The notes beneath the pieces are model-generated. The model made no database searches. It was not told where the DNA came from and saw only the letters and a list, made by a program, of their open reading frames with translations. Positions 31,062 through 43,376 of a stretch of 64,000 nucleotides of DNA are shown piece after piece. Within the stretch, counting starts at the first letter, position 1. Each line of letters begins with the position of its first letter. The position numbers and the translations under genes were made by a program. Source of the DNA: Spisula solida (Eukaryota > Mollusca > Bivalvia > Venerida > Mactridae); the NCBI GenBank assembly GCA_947247005.1, contig OX365945.1, positions 36,820,551 to 36,884,550 on the forward strand, written 5' to 3'.

Positions 31062-33130
31062 TAAGAGAAAATCTAGTGTTCTAATCAAATTGACAGACTT
31101 CCTTGTACTTGATAAAAACTTTTCTTGTTCTGGCTGACTTTAAAAAATCTTTTGGAGTTACCTATGAAAACTTAGCAACTCAACATTTTTAGCACATCAG
31201 GAGAGTCGTTTTACAGTGTTGGTTAAAATAATAAATCCCTACCCACCTAAAATATTTTGAGTCAGGTAATTTCCAAACAAAGATTTGATTAAGGTCAGCC
31301 TAAGAAATGATGGTATTTATTGAAGGACTCACCTGAGAATGAACTCCAGTCAGTTGTCTGTGTGGATTTATTTCCCTTTGAGGTACATGTAGTCGTCCTA
31401 TGAATGAAATCTATACATGCATGCAATACAATAGTTGCTTATAATCAGGAAATCTATCTAAGTTATGCTATTGCATTGATACATGTGCATACTGATTTGT
31501 ACAGTTGAACCTGTCTAAAGCAGGCAGTCAATAAAAACATCAAATACAGATGTTAAAAGCAGTTGGTTGTTTAGTACAGGTAAATTTAGTATGAAACTGA
31601 CATGATTTAATTTAATTTATTATGTTGGTTTCTCAACTTAGGTGGTTGTTTAATTCAGGTGACCACTAGAACAGGTAACACAGGTTTGACTGTATATAAA
31701 ACTGGTGGTTGTTTAATTCAGGTGACTGCTAATACAAGTTTTACTGTAATTTATGTAAATTGAAATGTTATGTTTAAAATACATTGTAACTATAACATGT
31801 TTTGGAGAAGGTAAGAATGATGTATTCAGTATACTGTTTCATCAATTAGTCTTTATTTCTGAAACTTCTTACTTGTATGTTTCATATTTGTTCCTATGCT
31901 TTCAATGTCTAATAGAAGTTGGCTGGTCTTTCTGATCTGTAGTGGAGAAATTCCCCAACTATCTCTGGACCTACTGACTGACTGCACTATATGTCCCACT
32001 ATTTGAATTTTGCCAGTCCAGTGCTCTCTACTCTGAGTGTTATAACATGTAAGACTAGAGTATATTTGGTGTTAATTGTAGAAATACCACCGACTATCGG
32101 ATGCTTCTTTCGAGAAAAGATATCATTGCTTAGTTACGCTCAGGTTTTAATTTACTTATGTTCATGTACAATGACTTCCCCCCCCCCTCTAAAGAATGTA
32201 TGCATGATATCAGGAATAAGGTGTATTTTTGTGCATAATAGTTTAAAATGTTTTGCTTTGAGAATTAGTTAAAAGAGTTACTTACCCTTGAAAAACCAAA
32301 GTGCTAAATTCAGTTGTTTTTCAACTGAAATGCTAAATATGTGCTGAAATTGCCATGGAAACAGATTTAATCATATAAAGAGATTTGTATGAATGCTGTA
32401 TCTAGGTGTATGCAGTAGGACTGGCTATTTCTCAGATACATGTACTTAGTAAGCAACATTCATAATTAAACTTTTGATTCTAGTAGTAAGCACAATTAAA
32501 TCAAGCATTAAGGACTTTCGAGGCAGTTTCTTGTGAAATAGAGGGAAATTTTTCCCAATAATAGAATTTGCTCAAACTTTGTATGTTTACAGTGTATCAT
32601 ATTAGAACATAACAAACAATTATAGGTTACCATGTTTGTTTTAGGAGTTACCTGACCTTCAATTCAACAATTTGGAGAAAAACAGTTGTTTTAATGCCAG
32701 ATAACTCAAAACTAGTTTGGTGGCCTGTGATTATTTTTGTACTTTTCTGTTTCTAACATGATCATGGGTTCATTTACAAAGAACAAATTCTTGCCTCATC
32801 TCTCTTACAAGAAACTGCATCAAACTACTTTAACTCGGTTGTACTATTGTAATATCTCAATTATTTATTAATGAGCCAATTTATGAATGAAATGTTAAAT
32901 AAATTATTTTGTACTTTTCCATCACCAATCATTATACGAGTGTTTGATTTTTCATACAATAATGTAGGAATGTATTTGAATGCATACATAGTGTGTGTTT
33001 GGGAATAGATGCATCTAATTTATGTACACATTCTTGTTTCTCATTATATTATGTATATACTTCGTGAATAAATTACATGGGATCATGTGCTTCTTGTTTG
33101 GATATTTACGTCCCCAACTATATACTAGTA
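31062..33130. other. STIP1-like 3' UTR and flank
   Basis: The 3' UTR follows directly; the first AATAAA is at 31230-31235, and further AT-rich candidates occur later. A repeated phrase 'GGTGGTTGTTTAATTCAGGTGAC' (by position, near 31641 and 31703) forms a short direct duplication. Otherwise I see nothing here; the open frame at 31991-32272 is unsupported. Confidence 0.5.
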
Positions 33131-35213
33131 TAGTGCGGGAGACAGTGCTCAAGGTGAGCTATTGTGATCATCCGTCGTCAACAATTGGACTGCTAACACT
33201 CTAGAAGTCACAGTTCTCACTTAATTTTTATGAAATTTGGTCACAATGTTTGTCTCTATGAAATCTAGGTTAAATTCATAACTGGGTCATCTGGGGTCAC
33301 AAACTAGGTCACATCATAGAAAAACCTTGTTAACACACTAGAGGTCACTTTTTTGACATAATCTTAATGAAACTAGGTCACCAGGTCACATTGAAGAAAG
33401 ACCTTGTTAACACTGTAAAGGTCACATTTTTAGCTCACCTGAGCACGAAGTGCTCAAGATGAGCTATTGTGATCGCCCTTAAAATTGTCCGTCGTCCACC
33501 ATCAACAATTGGACAGTTAACAGTCTAGAGGTCATAATTGTCACTTATTTTTTTAAAACTTGGTCACAATGTTTGTCTTTATGATATCTAGGTCAAGTTC
33601 GTAACTGGGTCATATGGGGTCAAAAACTAGGTCACCAGGTCACATCAAAGAAAAACCTTGTTAACACACTAGAGGTCACATTTTTGACATAATCTTAATG
33701 ACACTTGGTTACAATGTCGGTCTATGAAATCTAGGTCAAGTACGTAACTGGGTCATCTTGGGTCAAAAACTAGGCCACATCAAAGAAAAATCTTGTTAAC
33801 ACTGTAGAGGTCACATTTTTAGCTCACCTGTCACAAAGTGCCAAGGTGAGCTTTTGTGATTGTTTTTTGTCCGTCGTCCGTCCGTCTGTAAGACAATTCA
33901 CCGTTAACACTCTAGCACTTTCAATTTTGACTTGATCTTCACCAAACTTGGTCAGTAGTTGTATCTCAATGAAATCTAGGTCAAGTTCGAAGTTGGGTCA
34001 TTTGGGGTCAAAAACTAGGTCAAATAATAGCAAAACCTTGTTAACACTCTGGAGGTCACATTCTTGCTTTGATCTTTACCAAACTTGATCAGTAGTTGTA
34101 TTTTAATGAAATCTAGGCCAAGTTCGAAGTTGGGTCATGTGGGGTCAAAAACTAGGTTAAGAGGTCAAATAATAGAAAACCTAATTAACCATATTTTTGC
34201 TTTAATCTTGATCAACTTTGGTCAAAATGTCTATCTTGATGAACTTAAGGACACGTTTGAAGTTGTATCATGTGGGTAAAAAACTAGGTCAATATGTCAA
34301 ATAATAGCAAAACCTTTTTAACATTCTGGAGGCCTCAGTTCTGCTTTAACCGTCATCAAGTTTAGTCAATATGTTCATCTTGATGACCTTAAGATCAAGT
34401 TCAAAGTTTGGCCATGTTTAGCAGGTGAGCGCCACAGGATCTATGATCCTCTTGCTGAAATGATCATCTTAATGAAACTGGCCAAAATATGTATCTTTTA
34501 AAATCTAGATAAAGTTCGTAACGGGGTCATCTGGGGTCAAAATCTAGGTCACATCAAAGAAAAATATTGTTAACATTCCAGTGGTCACGCTTTTTGCCTA
34601 ATCTTTATGAAATACTTGGTCACAATGTTTGTCGCTATGAAGTATAGGTCCAGTTCGTAACTAGTAGTCCGGCAGTTTCGTTACATTTTTTACCAAAATT
34701 GTGGGTTTGATGATAAAACCGTTGTTCCATGGATGGATATAATATGTAAAAAGCCGATAGTAATGTGTTGCAATATTAATTAGTTGTATTTTAAACAATA
34801 TGAAAGCAATAGGGAGAAAAGGGGGTAGATCTACTTACTTCTAACTCATCACACTGTGAAAAGTAGTAAGACGGCCGCCATCTTGAAAAAATGCCGCCAT
34901 TTTGTTTGGACAAAGTGGGTCCATATCTAATATTTCTTAGAATATCATATACTATCATCATACCAAGTTTCATGCTTTTATCATCAGACCCACATTTTTT
35001 TCACGGATCTGCCTGACTATAGGTCACTAGGTCACATCAAAGAAAAACCTTGTTTATACTTTAGAGGTCGCATTTTTTACCCCATCTTTATAAAATCTGG
35101 CAACAAAGTGTGTATTTGCAAAATCTACATCACATAATAAGGTCATATCATACCTAATACTGCCTGAACAGCTAATCATCAGGTTAGCGCTTTAGGGCCA
35201 AACGGCCCTCTTG
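33130..35213 (+). repeat. Nested array of 'TTAGCTCACCTG' bivalve repeats
   Basis: At least three starts are visible ('GTGCTCAAGGTGAGCTATTG' near 33147, 'TTTAGCTCACCTGAGCACG' at 33428, 'TTTAGCTCACCTGTCAC' at 33819). Many ~160-bp internal units ('ACCTTGTTAACACTCTAGAGGTCAC' type) follow, and the array ends 'GGGCCAAACGGCCCTCTTGT' at about 35197-35215. It carries a MITE insertion at 34665-35021. Confidence 0.75.
34665..35021. mobile_element. MITE nested in the bivalve repeat array
   Basis: The ends are inverted: TAGTCCGGCAGTTTCGTTAC on the left, and on the right the inverse of TAGTCAGGCAGATCCGTGAA, with the GTGGGT(T/C)TGATGATAAAA stretch also mirrored. It interrupts a 'GTTCGTAACT...' unit. Target duplication is probably TA/CTA but not certain. 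No coding capacity. Confidence 0.65.
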
Positions 35214-36843
35214 TTTGTTGGACATGTTGATGTATGTCACAAACTTTCCTGATTCACTGGTCACATGTCAATGGTACGTTCGATGTTCAAAAATAAACAT
35301 GACTATTGTCACATAACCCGCATGGTTAAACGAAATAAATCATATTACATACCATCGGAATCCTTTTTCTACATACTGTAAAGATATGAACTTAAACAAA
35401 TAAGCGGTCCGAGAGTTACAGGTGACCAAACCAGGACACTTATGTTGACCGGTGCACAAAATGACGTCGCGCTATTTTACACGGCGTTAGTGTTTCGCAT
35501 AGGGCTATGGAATACGAAGTTTATAGTGATAAGGGTGATGAATACATTCCAGTACCACACTGAGCCACAAGTAATGCGTTGGTGAGAATCGCATGTGTTT
35601 TCCGGATCTTACATCGCATATCTAGGCGAGAATCCGTACCATTAAACGTTGGTATTTTGAAAAAGTCGGTAAATGACGTCACAAACTTTCTTATGATTTG
35701 CTAGATCTATTACTTCCCTGTCTTTTAAAGCTGAATAATTAACACTAAAGCATTTGTGCCATTCTAAAACTGATAAACGACTTGCAGAACGGTTTCCAAA
35801 ATATAGTTACCATATTTTCATACGATTCAAAGGACATAATTATCTTGCTGTTGACAGAACTTTGTGTTTCCTTACGTTCTGGTGACGTCACTTTTGCGTC
35901 ACGAAGTTGTCACTCTTGGAGTTCAACTTCTGTTTATTTCAGTTCCTTACGTCCAAATGTCGTTATATTTGCAGACATCATCCTGCATGTAACATGTAAT
36001 GATACGGCGAAGTTTGAAAACAAACGGTATGATAGTATTAAAGATACACCCTATTACGTAGTCGCCATTAATTGTAATTGTTGGGCTGCGCCGGGTGCGT
36101 GTTACCATGGTTTCAAAATGGACTATTATGAGAGGACGTGATAGTGTAACTCGATAAATCAGATATCGAATTTTCGCAATTGAATTCCGAATTGAATTCC
36201 GATTCCATATGATGTACATGTAGTAATATTTATATAATATTGAAATCTGTAGCCGTGAGGGCCCCAGTCCTGTTTATTTTTGAACGTTCCACATACTTCA
36301 CATGAATGGTTGGTACCAAGCTTAGTTGTTTGTCTGGATTTAAGGTAGGATCACCTTTCCGCTAGTTATGTTCCCTTATGGGAGACATACATTTTTGAGT
36401 CAAAAACTAGTCCTAATTCATTATTACTGGGGACAAATTTGCTATATCTATATTCACATAATTTCATAGATTGCTATATGTTTAATAGTTTGTTACTAAA
36501 GTGGGATTTGAACTTGTACTTTATTGTGCTATCACCTTGCAATGCCGAGTACAGAAGCATTAGACCATTCTGAAAGTGCAACAATCCCAAAAAAGGTTGC
36601 ACAAATTATTAGTGTAACTACATGTATATCACACCAATAATGGGTTGTCATGTGGATAACAACACTGAACTTAGGCTTTCTACAAAATTAATGTAGATGA
36701 ATATATGCAGGTGGTGTACTAAGAACACGCATTGAAAGAAGTGCACTTAATGTTTAATATGCCTATTTAATATGTATAGGAAATTTGTATATTCAACTAT
36801 TATGCTTCAAAAATATGTGAGAATCTTGAAGATTTGACCAAAG
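35214..36843. other. Intergenic, no recognised gene
   Basis: The overlapping open frames at 35782-36141 (+) and 36219-35947 (-) have no family resemblance. Repeat fragments shared with 27860 and 29360 lie at 36280-36420. Several CpG-containing CRE-like motifs occur between 35460 and 35900 but no clear promoter. Confidence 0.5.
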
Positions 36844-36923
36844 TACAGGCCTGGGGAGGTACAGGCCTAGAGAGGTACAGGCCTGGGGAGGTACAGGCCT
36901 GGGGAGGTACAGACCTGGGGAGG
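36844..36923. repeat. 16-bp minisatellite, GTACAGGCCTGGGGAG, five copies
   Basis: Five adjacent units with only two or three substitutions. The sequence is unusually GC-rich against its AT-rich surroundings. Confidence 0.9.
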
Positions 36924-37281
36924 ATTCACAAGTATCTTAAGGAGAAACTTAGAATTTTCATAAAATCTTATAATTTCCTTATGTGTATCAGCTTAAACGG
37001 GAAATAATCAAGATTATCAATTGTTTACAGTGTAATGAGCTACGCAAAGAAAACAACTTTTTAACTTAAAAGTCGAAATATTCCAGTTTTCCCTTAAGAT
37101 ACTTCGTGAATATACCAGCCCTGGTATTGTTCAGGTCTGAGTCTGATTTTGAATCTGAAATTCCCTTCTTCGTGTGTATGTCGATAAATATAGTTTCAGG
37201 CTTTAAAACTTGAAATTTCCAGCCTGAGAGTGATTGAATGTTACCAGGCATAAAATTAAATATTTGCCTGATTTCTTGCAC

Positions 37282-38690
37282 TTTCATTATATCTACGGAG
37301 AACAAAAAATGTAAATATTACTGATGTAGATATAGTTAGAGGTTAATACATGACAAAGCCGGGCAGGGAGGCGATAATCCGCCCGGAAAATGAATAATCA
37401 CCTCAAGGGCTTCAGCCCGAGGTTGATTATTTTATTCCATGCGGATTATCAACTTCCGACCAGGCTCTGAAGTGTATTTACATATCCAACTATTTGTCAC
37501 ATTTGTATTGAATGTGTTTTCAAGTCGACCACAGTTACCTTCCATTGACTGGTGTTATACCGGTTTTAATCTGATCGATCTTATCTCGATTGCGTAATCG
37601 CGCTATGCTAACTCAGCGGGTTGTCGGAGTGTATAAATTAATGTATATCATTTGCTTGAGTGGTTTTGTGCGTTCAGTTACACTTTGGTATGCAAGCAAG
37701 TCGTGCGATATCGGTATTTCAAATTTGTGTTTCTAGATTTTCTAGACGGATTTTTCTCACCTTTTTTGACGTTTAATTTTCATTTTACAATTCGTATATA
37801 TGCAATTAGGTGGTACAACGTGTCAATTATCCAGTTTATTTAACAAGTGTCATAGGAATGACATGATTCTTCATTTTTATGTCTCACCTGTTCGATTATT
37901 ATAATTTTAAATTATGCGTGAGCTTATGACATTTCACTTTTAATTATTTTAATGCATGTATTACTTTCCAAATCGGCAATAAAGTCAAAGTTTCAAATTT
38001 CTAAAATCATAAAGTATGTATACAGGAAATATAGCGGTTATAGAAATATAGCGGTTATAACCCTTCACGCGAATGTACCACTTTTATTACCCCACATGCT
38101 GTGACAATCGCAGCGGGGCGCGTCATAAAACAATTAACAATGTGCAAATTAAATATGTGTATTACTTTTTTACTAAAAAAAATGATACCTGTTTTAAAAA
38201 ACCGTAAAAAGGGGGCAGATCTAATTATCACATTTCTTATATCAAAACACCAATCTGACGGGAAGAAATTAAACTATTAATCAAGTTTGCACAAAATATA
38301 TTCCCCGAGAAACAAAAGAACTACGGACAAGAAAGTAACCAAGTTTGATATCAAATCCGTTCATTTCCTTCTTTGTTCAATTTGAGTGATAGTCATGTTA
38401 AAAACCTTTAAAAAGGGGGTTGATCCCATAAAGATACAAATGAAATTTAGTGCATTATATTGTAGACATATCAAACTACAAAATATGTTTGCACATAAGA
38501 AATATCTCGAATAGTTATTATCTTATGGACAATTTTACGTGGAGTCCCCATGCCTTCCAATGGTAAAAAAATTGTCACATGTGCGAATACAAATGGGACA
38601 AATAGTTGGATATGATACAATTGTTCGATTTCATAATATCTATGGAGAACAAAAAACGTTAATATTACTGATGTAGATACACACTAAGGT
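37282..38690. mobile_element. Composite element: direct 50-bp repeats around an inverted-repeat element
   Basis: A block of about 50 bp ('GGAGAACAAAAAATGTAAAT ... ACTGATGTAGATA') occurs at about 37282-37333 and, in the same orientation, at about 38628-38682. Inside are inverted ends built on ATATCCAACTATTTGTC (about 37484-37520 and 38577-38620), plus a dyad element at 37345-37470 with 'AGGGCTTCAGCCCGAGGT' at its centre. No transposase is seen; the open frame at 37652-37843 is unsupported. Confidence 0.5.
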
Positions 38691-39478
38691 TGTAACCAAT
38701 AAAATGCGCTAAGAGTAAATAAAATTGGCAAAGAAATCTTGCAACGTCATTTTGGCTCCAACGTGACGTCATGTTTACGCGCGCCAGTTCAACTGGTCCG
38801 ATTATGAGATTGCGGACCGGGCGATAGGGGATAATTAATCACGTGATGACCATAATCAGCTGCAAAATAATAGGCTAATTTTTGTTAGTGTACTAATTTA
38901 CATTTATCGCAGTACTCCAGTCTAACACATGATGTATACAAAGTAAAGTGAATAGTCAGTAGCCAGCCAAGGGCTTATCAGCAAAAAATAATATTTCAAA
39001 TTTTCAACTTATGATTATTTTTCAGTCATCGACTTTGAAATTTACCGCAAAAAATGAAATATGAAGCCGCCGAAAAGGCTTATCAGTACATTGGTTTTTT
39101 TTGGCTTTAATCGATTTAAGCTTTTAAGGCTTCACATTTCATTTTTTGCTTTGAATTTCACTGGCTTCTTCTGAAAATCATCATAAGTGGTTGCAGAAAA
39201 AGTTATTACATTTTGTGTCATCTCAACCATTTTTTAAATAATTATTCTGTTACTACAGAGCTGTACGTACAAGCTGTGCGCAAGTTTTGTTATTGCAATA
39301 ATAAATAAAACTGCTACATGTATCATGTAAACAAGATTAAAATGGCCTATATAGGAGACATTAACTCTCTGGAACCAATATTGGGATATGGTCTATTTTA
39401 GAAAGGAACCTATCACTAGTATGGCGATACAAATTGAATTTGTGTGCATGTTTTGGTAATTATCAACTTGGCCTACTG
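38691..39478. other. Intergenic, small dyad repeats only
   Basis: An inverted pair built on 'AAATTTACCGCAAAAAATGAAAT' and 'ATTTCATTTTTTGCTTTGAATT' (around 39038-39062 and 39135-39158, by position) forms a hairpin-like repeat. No gene recognised. Confidence 0.4.
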
Positions 39479-39819
39479 TATTCCCTCGAATAAACGCACC
39501 CGGGGTCGATGCAATTGAAGGGCTTTACCAATAAGAAAGAAAAGGTCTTTCTATGTACTATACTTTTTAAGAATTGTCTTACTTACTTACTCTCCATTTG
39601 CCTCCGCCGAAAATTCCGTTTTTCTACATGTTTCTGTGAATAGTAACGGCTAAGTGGAAATCAAAGCGCTGTTGGGACCGTATGTCTTACTAATATTTTA
39701 AGTGAATCATGTTTGAATATGATTATCCATAGAATAAGCCACCGATCAATACATTTTTGAAGTCTTTAAGAAAATATTTTCATTAACAATAGAAGGGGGG
39801 GCGTTTATTCGAGGGAATA
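39479..39819. mobile_element. Tc1/mariner-type MITE with TA target duplication
   Basis: The element is 39481-39817 (337 bp), bounded by TA. The left end is TTCCCTCGAATAAACGC; the right end is its exact inverse (GCGTTTATTCGAGGGAA, 39801-39817). It is non-coding. Confidence 0.85.
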
Positions 39820-40022
39820 TGTTTTATCATGCTGAAGAGATAAGTGTTGGCAGACGGACTAACGACGGACGAATAGTGACCAAAAAAGCTTACATTCTAC
39901 CAGGTGAGCTACACAGTTAAGTGGCCATCCATCATATTAATGTGTATATTGAAAACATACTTTCCATACTTTTTCAAAGGTTCTTGGTTTTCATTTTCTG
40001 AGAACACATTGGTTTCAGACTA

Positions 40023-40687
40023 TTACAAATACCAATGGAATGTTTTATGTATTAACTCATGGTCAGGTGTTGTTTTGTCTACTGTAATGTGTACTTCCGG
40101 ATAGGGGTCTGATGCAATGTCCACTCTGCATTTATGTTCAGCAGCAATGCTAATATTCAAAGACCTATTTGACAAACCAACTTGAACTAACTGACGCACA
40201 CTTAACGCTTTCCCTGAAAAGAAGTCTTCTATTCGAATAAAATTATCTTCGACTTCTTTTCTGTAATAAGAAAACGTTGAATTACTTTTCCATTCTTGTC
40301 TAAAATTACCCCCTTCATTTGGAGAATACGCACAACAATGGTACACAAATGCATCGTTTTGTTTTGTTACACAAACGCTGTCGCCATCTTCAAAGAATTG
40401 TGTGTTAAATGTTTTCTCTAGATCAACATCCAGAAGGATGAACGCGTAATCTTCAGCACTGATATTTGCGGCAAAAACCTTAGAATGCCATCTAAGGGAC
40501 TTGAATAGCTGTGGATCTGTTGTATAGCAAAGGTATGTCCGTGAATGGTCCGACTTGAATTGATGGATTTTGTGTATTGAATTCTGATTTGATTCTTGTG
40601 ATGTATGGCTAACCGAGAAGTTCTCCAAATGACGTGACCAATAGGACACAATGCTGACAAGTACTATGGTTGATGATATGCAAACAT
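40023..40687 (-). CDS. Putative type II membrane/secreted protein of unknown family, exon 2
   Basis: I do not recognise the family. Behind a TTTCAG acceptor (at 40688), 665 nt run open to TAA: two bases completing a Tyr codon, then a hydrophobic stretch VCISSTIVLVSIVSYW, then an ectodomain-like region with several N-glycosylation sequons (NFS, NIS, NST, NRS, NIS) and five cysteines. Recognisable phrases are DYAFILLDVDLEK, FFEDGDSVCVTKQ and LNISIAAEHKCRVDIA, ending FHWYL. Joined to exon 1 (43298-43376), whose phase fits, the protein would be 247 residues with a 26-residue N-terminal cytoplasmic part and a single membrane anchor. TNF-type ligands and Golgi enzymes share this topology, but no family motif is seen. 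The length of uninterrupted frame in AT-rich DNA and the fitting splice phases support a real gene. Confidence 0.6.
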
Positions 40688-40859
40688 CTGAAATTATAAA
40701 ATTGAATGTTTAAAATAATTGACTAGTGAACCTGTAATCGATGCCTTCAACCGGACCCCTGGGTGACCAGAGTGTCTACTGACATTCTTATGTTAGCGGG
40801 ATTTGAATGTCTTGTGTGCTAAATATTAACGTTTTTTACACAATATTTTTGATCGTTTG

Positions 40860-41570
40860 CCAGAATACCATCTTAAGATTAAGCCAAGACGGTATAAAGG
40901 TGGGTCCTTCGAAGACAAATGTCACTTGAAGGGACTGGCCAACTTCAGCAACAGATGTAAGAAAGCTTCTTGGATTTGCTGTGTACTACTAGTATAGGCG
41001 CTTTATTAAAGGTTTCGCTGCTATAGCAAGATCTTTAAGGCGGCCATCCAACTTAATAAACAGAAGAATCCTAAGATAGTTTAGAAAACTCAATTCAATT
41101 GGGTGTATGTTAAACAGGAAGCATTAGACACACTGAAAGAACAATTAGTCAGCCCACCGCTGTTAGACTATGTCAATTACAACCACCCTTTTACATTGCA
41201 TGTTGACGCATAATTATGTGCAGTGAGGGAGGATAGCGTTATATCCTACGCAAGCCGAAGTTTAAAGCAAAATAATTCCAAAATCAGTAAATCCCTGCAT
41301 TCTGGTTGGCTAAGACGTGACGTTTACACATCAGTGAACCTCCGTTTTCATTAATCGGGACCCTCGGACATTACTGACTTGAACAACAAGGTCTACTAGT
41401 ACAGTGCATACTTGATTGTACACACTCCAAAGTCATGGAGATCCTTTATCCAGATCCCCAGATGTTGATCGACATAGAAAGATGTACCCAAGTACTATGC
41501 CACAAGATGCATCAATATAGAGCACTTCAAATGGCACAAGCTAACAACATGTAGACTTAAAATGCCCTTG
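40860..41570 (+). pseudogene. Ty3/Gypsy retrotransposon pol fragment (RT/RNase H)
   Basis: From 40882 the frame reads SQDGIKVGPSKTNVT, stop, RDWPTSATDVRKLLGFAVYY, stop, YRRFIKGFAAIARSLRRPS. From about 41101 it reads QEALDTLKEQLVSPPLLDY and NYNHPFTLHVDA, then SYASRSLK. These are the end of the reverse transcriptase thumb and the RNase H start of Gypsy elements. Several stops and frameshifts make it a pseudogene, and no LTRs were identified. Confidence 0.75.
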
Positions 41571-41653
41571 ATACACCGTTCATTATCAGACCTAGAACTC
41601 GTGTTATTAAAAAGCTTGTAAGAGACTTTTTAATATTCTAAATTATTAACTGA

Positions 41654-42183
41654 TATGTATATTTATCATATGTTTGACGTCGCGGCAGCGTAATAAAGCC
41701 ATTATTTATTTTTGATAATACACTAGTGTAATAAAGCTATCACGCGACGTCATTCAAAGGATAGGCGACGTCGTCAAAATTGCGCGCCTATTATAGTGAA
41801 AAATAAGTAGCTATTTAATGTTTCGGCCGGAAAAGGCTAACATGTGATAAAAAGAACATTACATTTGTGACTTTCCACATTGAAGTTATTAAACTCGTTG
41901 AAAAAAATCGATAAAATCCTCGGCAGAGCCTCGCATTTTATTATTTTATTCAACTCGTTTAATAAATTCAATATGGAAAGACACTCATGTAATATCCTCT
42001 ATTTATCATATGTTTGACGTCGCGGCTGCGTAATAAAGCCATTATTTATTTTTGATAATACACTAGTGTAATAAAGCTTTGACGTGACGTCACTCAAAGT
42101 ATAGGCGACGTCGTCAAAGTTGCGCGTTTATTATTGTGAAAATAAGTAGTTATTTTATGCTTCGGCCAGAAATGGCTAACATG
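41654..42183. repeat. Two direct copies of a ~190-bp CpG-rich unit
   Basis: The block 'ATTTATCATATGTTTGACGT' through 'TTCGGCC(G/A)GAAA(A/T)GGCTAAC' occurs at 41654-41845 and at 41999-42183. The spacer contains an inverted pair around 'CCTCGGCAGAGCCTCG' with arms 'TTAAACTCGTTGAA' and 'TTCAACTCGTTTAA'. Similar sequence reappears at 63600-63740. Confidence 0.75.
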
Positions 42184-42725
42184 ATATCAGGCTAGCAGTG
42201 TATATTAATATTTAAATATACAAAGCGGACAATTAGCAATGTTAAATCTTCGTCGACTAATTATCACTAAATTGTGACTAATGAACACATGAAATAAACT
42301 TAGTGTAATTATGTGATGAAAGAGATATTCATTCACCCATCAAGAAGAACGTGCGGATATTGGGCTTTATAGCCACCGACAACAACAACTACTACATTCT
42401 TCAACTTCAACATTGAAGAGTGGTACTCCAAAGAGTAGTGGAGGAATCTACCAATAGACGAAGACGTTCTTGACTAATGTGTGTGGAATAAGTCAAACTG
42501 CAAAGGCCCATCACAACTGTACAAGCTCTTATAGCTTAATCTTGATATAGAATATTACTTACATGTATGTTCATCCCCTGATTAATCATTTTGTGTTTAC
42601 GTAAGGAACAAAGCATCTAAACACATTTTGCTTAGCTAACGTAATTCACCAAACGTCACGTTATGGTGACGTCACGTTTACGACGTCATTAAATCAAGTA
42701 AGCGAGAGTAAATTCAATGTTTTCC

Positions 42726-43059
42726 AGGCGCGTAGCTACCTGTACGCAGAATACGCAGCTGCGTACACATGCTTCTCAAAAAGTGAAAAGATAAATGACC
42801 GAAAATTTCAATAAAAACTGAAGCCTAAGGGGTTGAGCCTTAATTAGTTTCAGCATTTCTCAGAAACACTATTAAAAGCTTTATAGAAACAAAAAAAACT
42901 TGTTTTTTCAGTAAAAATTATGTTATAAGATGCTGCAAAAAAAACACGCCAGAACGCACCAGAGACGTTCTAGCGAACACATTTTTCCGGGGGAGCATGC
43001 CCCCAGACCCCCTAGCCTACTTGGGTACACATTTAAAAACCTCTAGCTACGCCCCTGTT
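42726..43059. mobile_element. hAT-like MITE ('GCGTAGCTAC' ends)
   Basis: It starts CAGGCGCGTAGCTACC and ends TAGCTACGCCCCTG. The interior has 'GGGGGAGCATGCCCCCAGAC', a hallmark of a widespread animal hAT family. GTTTTC flanks both sides if the last G is counted in the duplication. A related end occurs at about 48001-48013. The right end lies about 240 bp from exon 1 of the type II protein gene. Confidence 0.6.
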
Positions 43060-43297
43060 TTCATTGATATTTATGTGATTAAGCGTCAGTTTGGAATTAA
43101 ACGCCCATTTGTTGACGTTCACTGATGTGTAAAAACCCGATCTGAAGGCACACATTTAACACAAATGGTCGTTTAATCCTATTGTGAAGGGCATTACCCA
43201 GCGCATAAACTCGAGTTCCTTGCATTGAAGCGGTCCATTAGTCGTTTCAAATCACAGTAAAAGTCGAGAAAACACGGGGAAATGATGTGATACTTAC

Positions 43298-43376
43298 ACC
43301 GTTCACTGATTCCTCCTATTTTTGCGCGAATAAATTCCATACATGATGAAAACATCCTCTGACATGACACTATCAT
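43298..43376 (-). CDS. Putative type II membrane protein, exon 1
   Basis: Starting at ATG 43376, 26 codons (MIVSCQRMFSSCMEFIRAKI then GGISER) and one further base precede a GTAAGT donor (43297-43292). The phase matches the acceptor at 40688, giving SER-Y-VCISSTIVL across the junction. The link is inferred from phase and from the sense of a short basic cytoplasmic tail before the membrane segment. Confidence 0.45.

Larger units (their letters stand above)
40688..43297. other. Intron of the type II protein gene, with transposon debris
   Basis: This 2.6-kb interval contains a broken Gypsy pol fragment (40860-41570), a paired CpG-rich repeat (41654-42183) and a hAT-like MITE (42726-43059). The interval 42190-42720 shows no gene. 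Confidence 0.5.

Noticed and set aside
35782..36219. Frames of 119 (+) and 90 (-) codons
   Set aside because: They overlap on opposite strands, and neither shows conserved motifs or splice sites.
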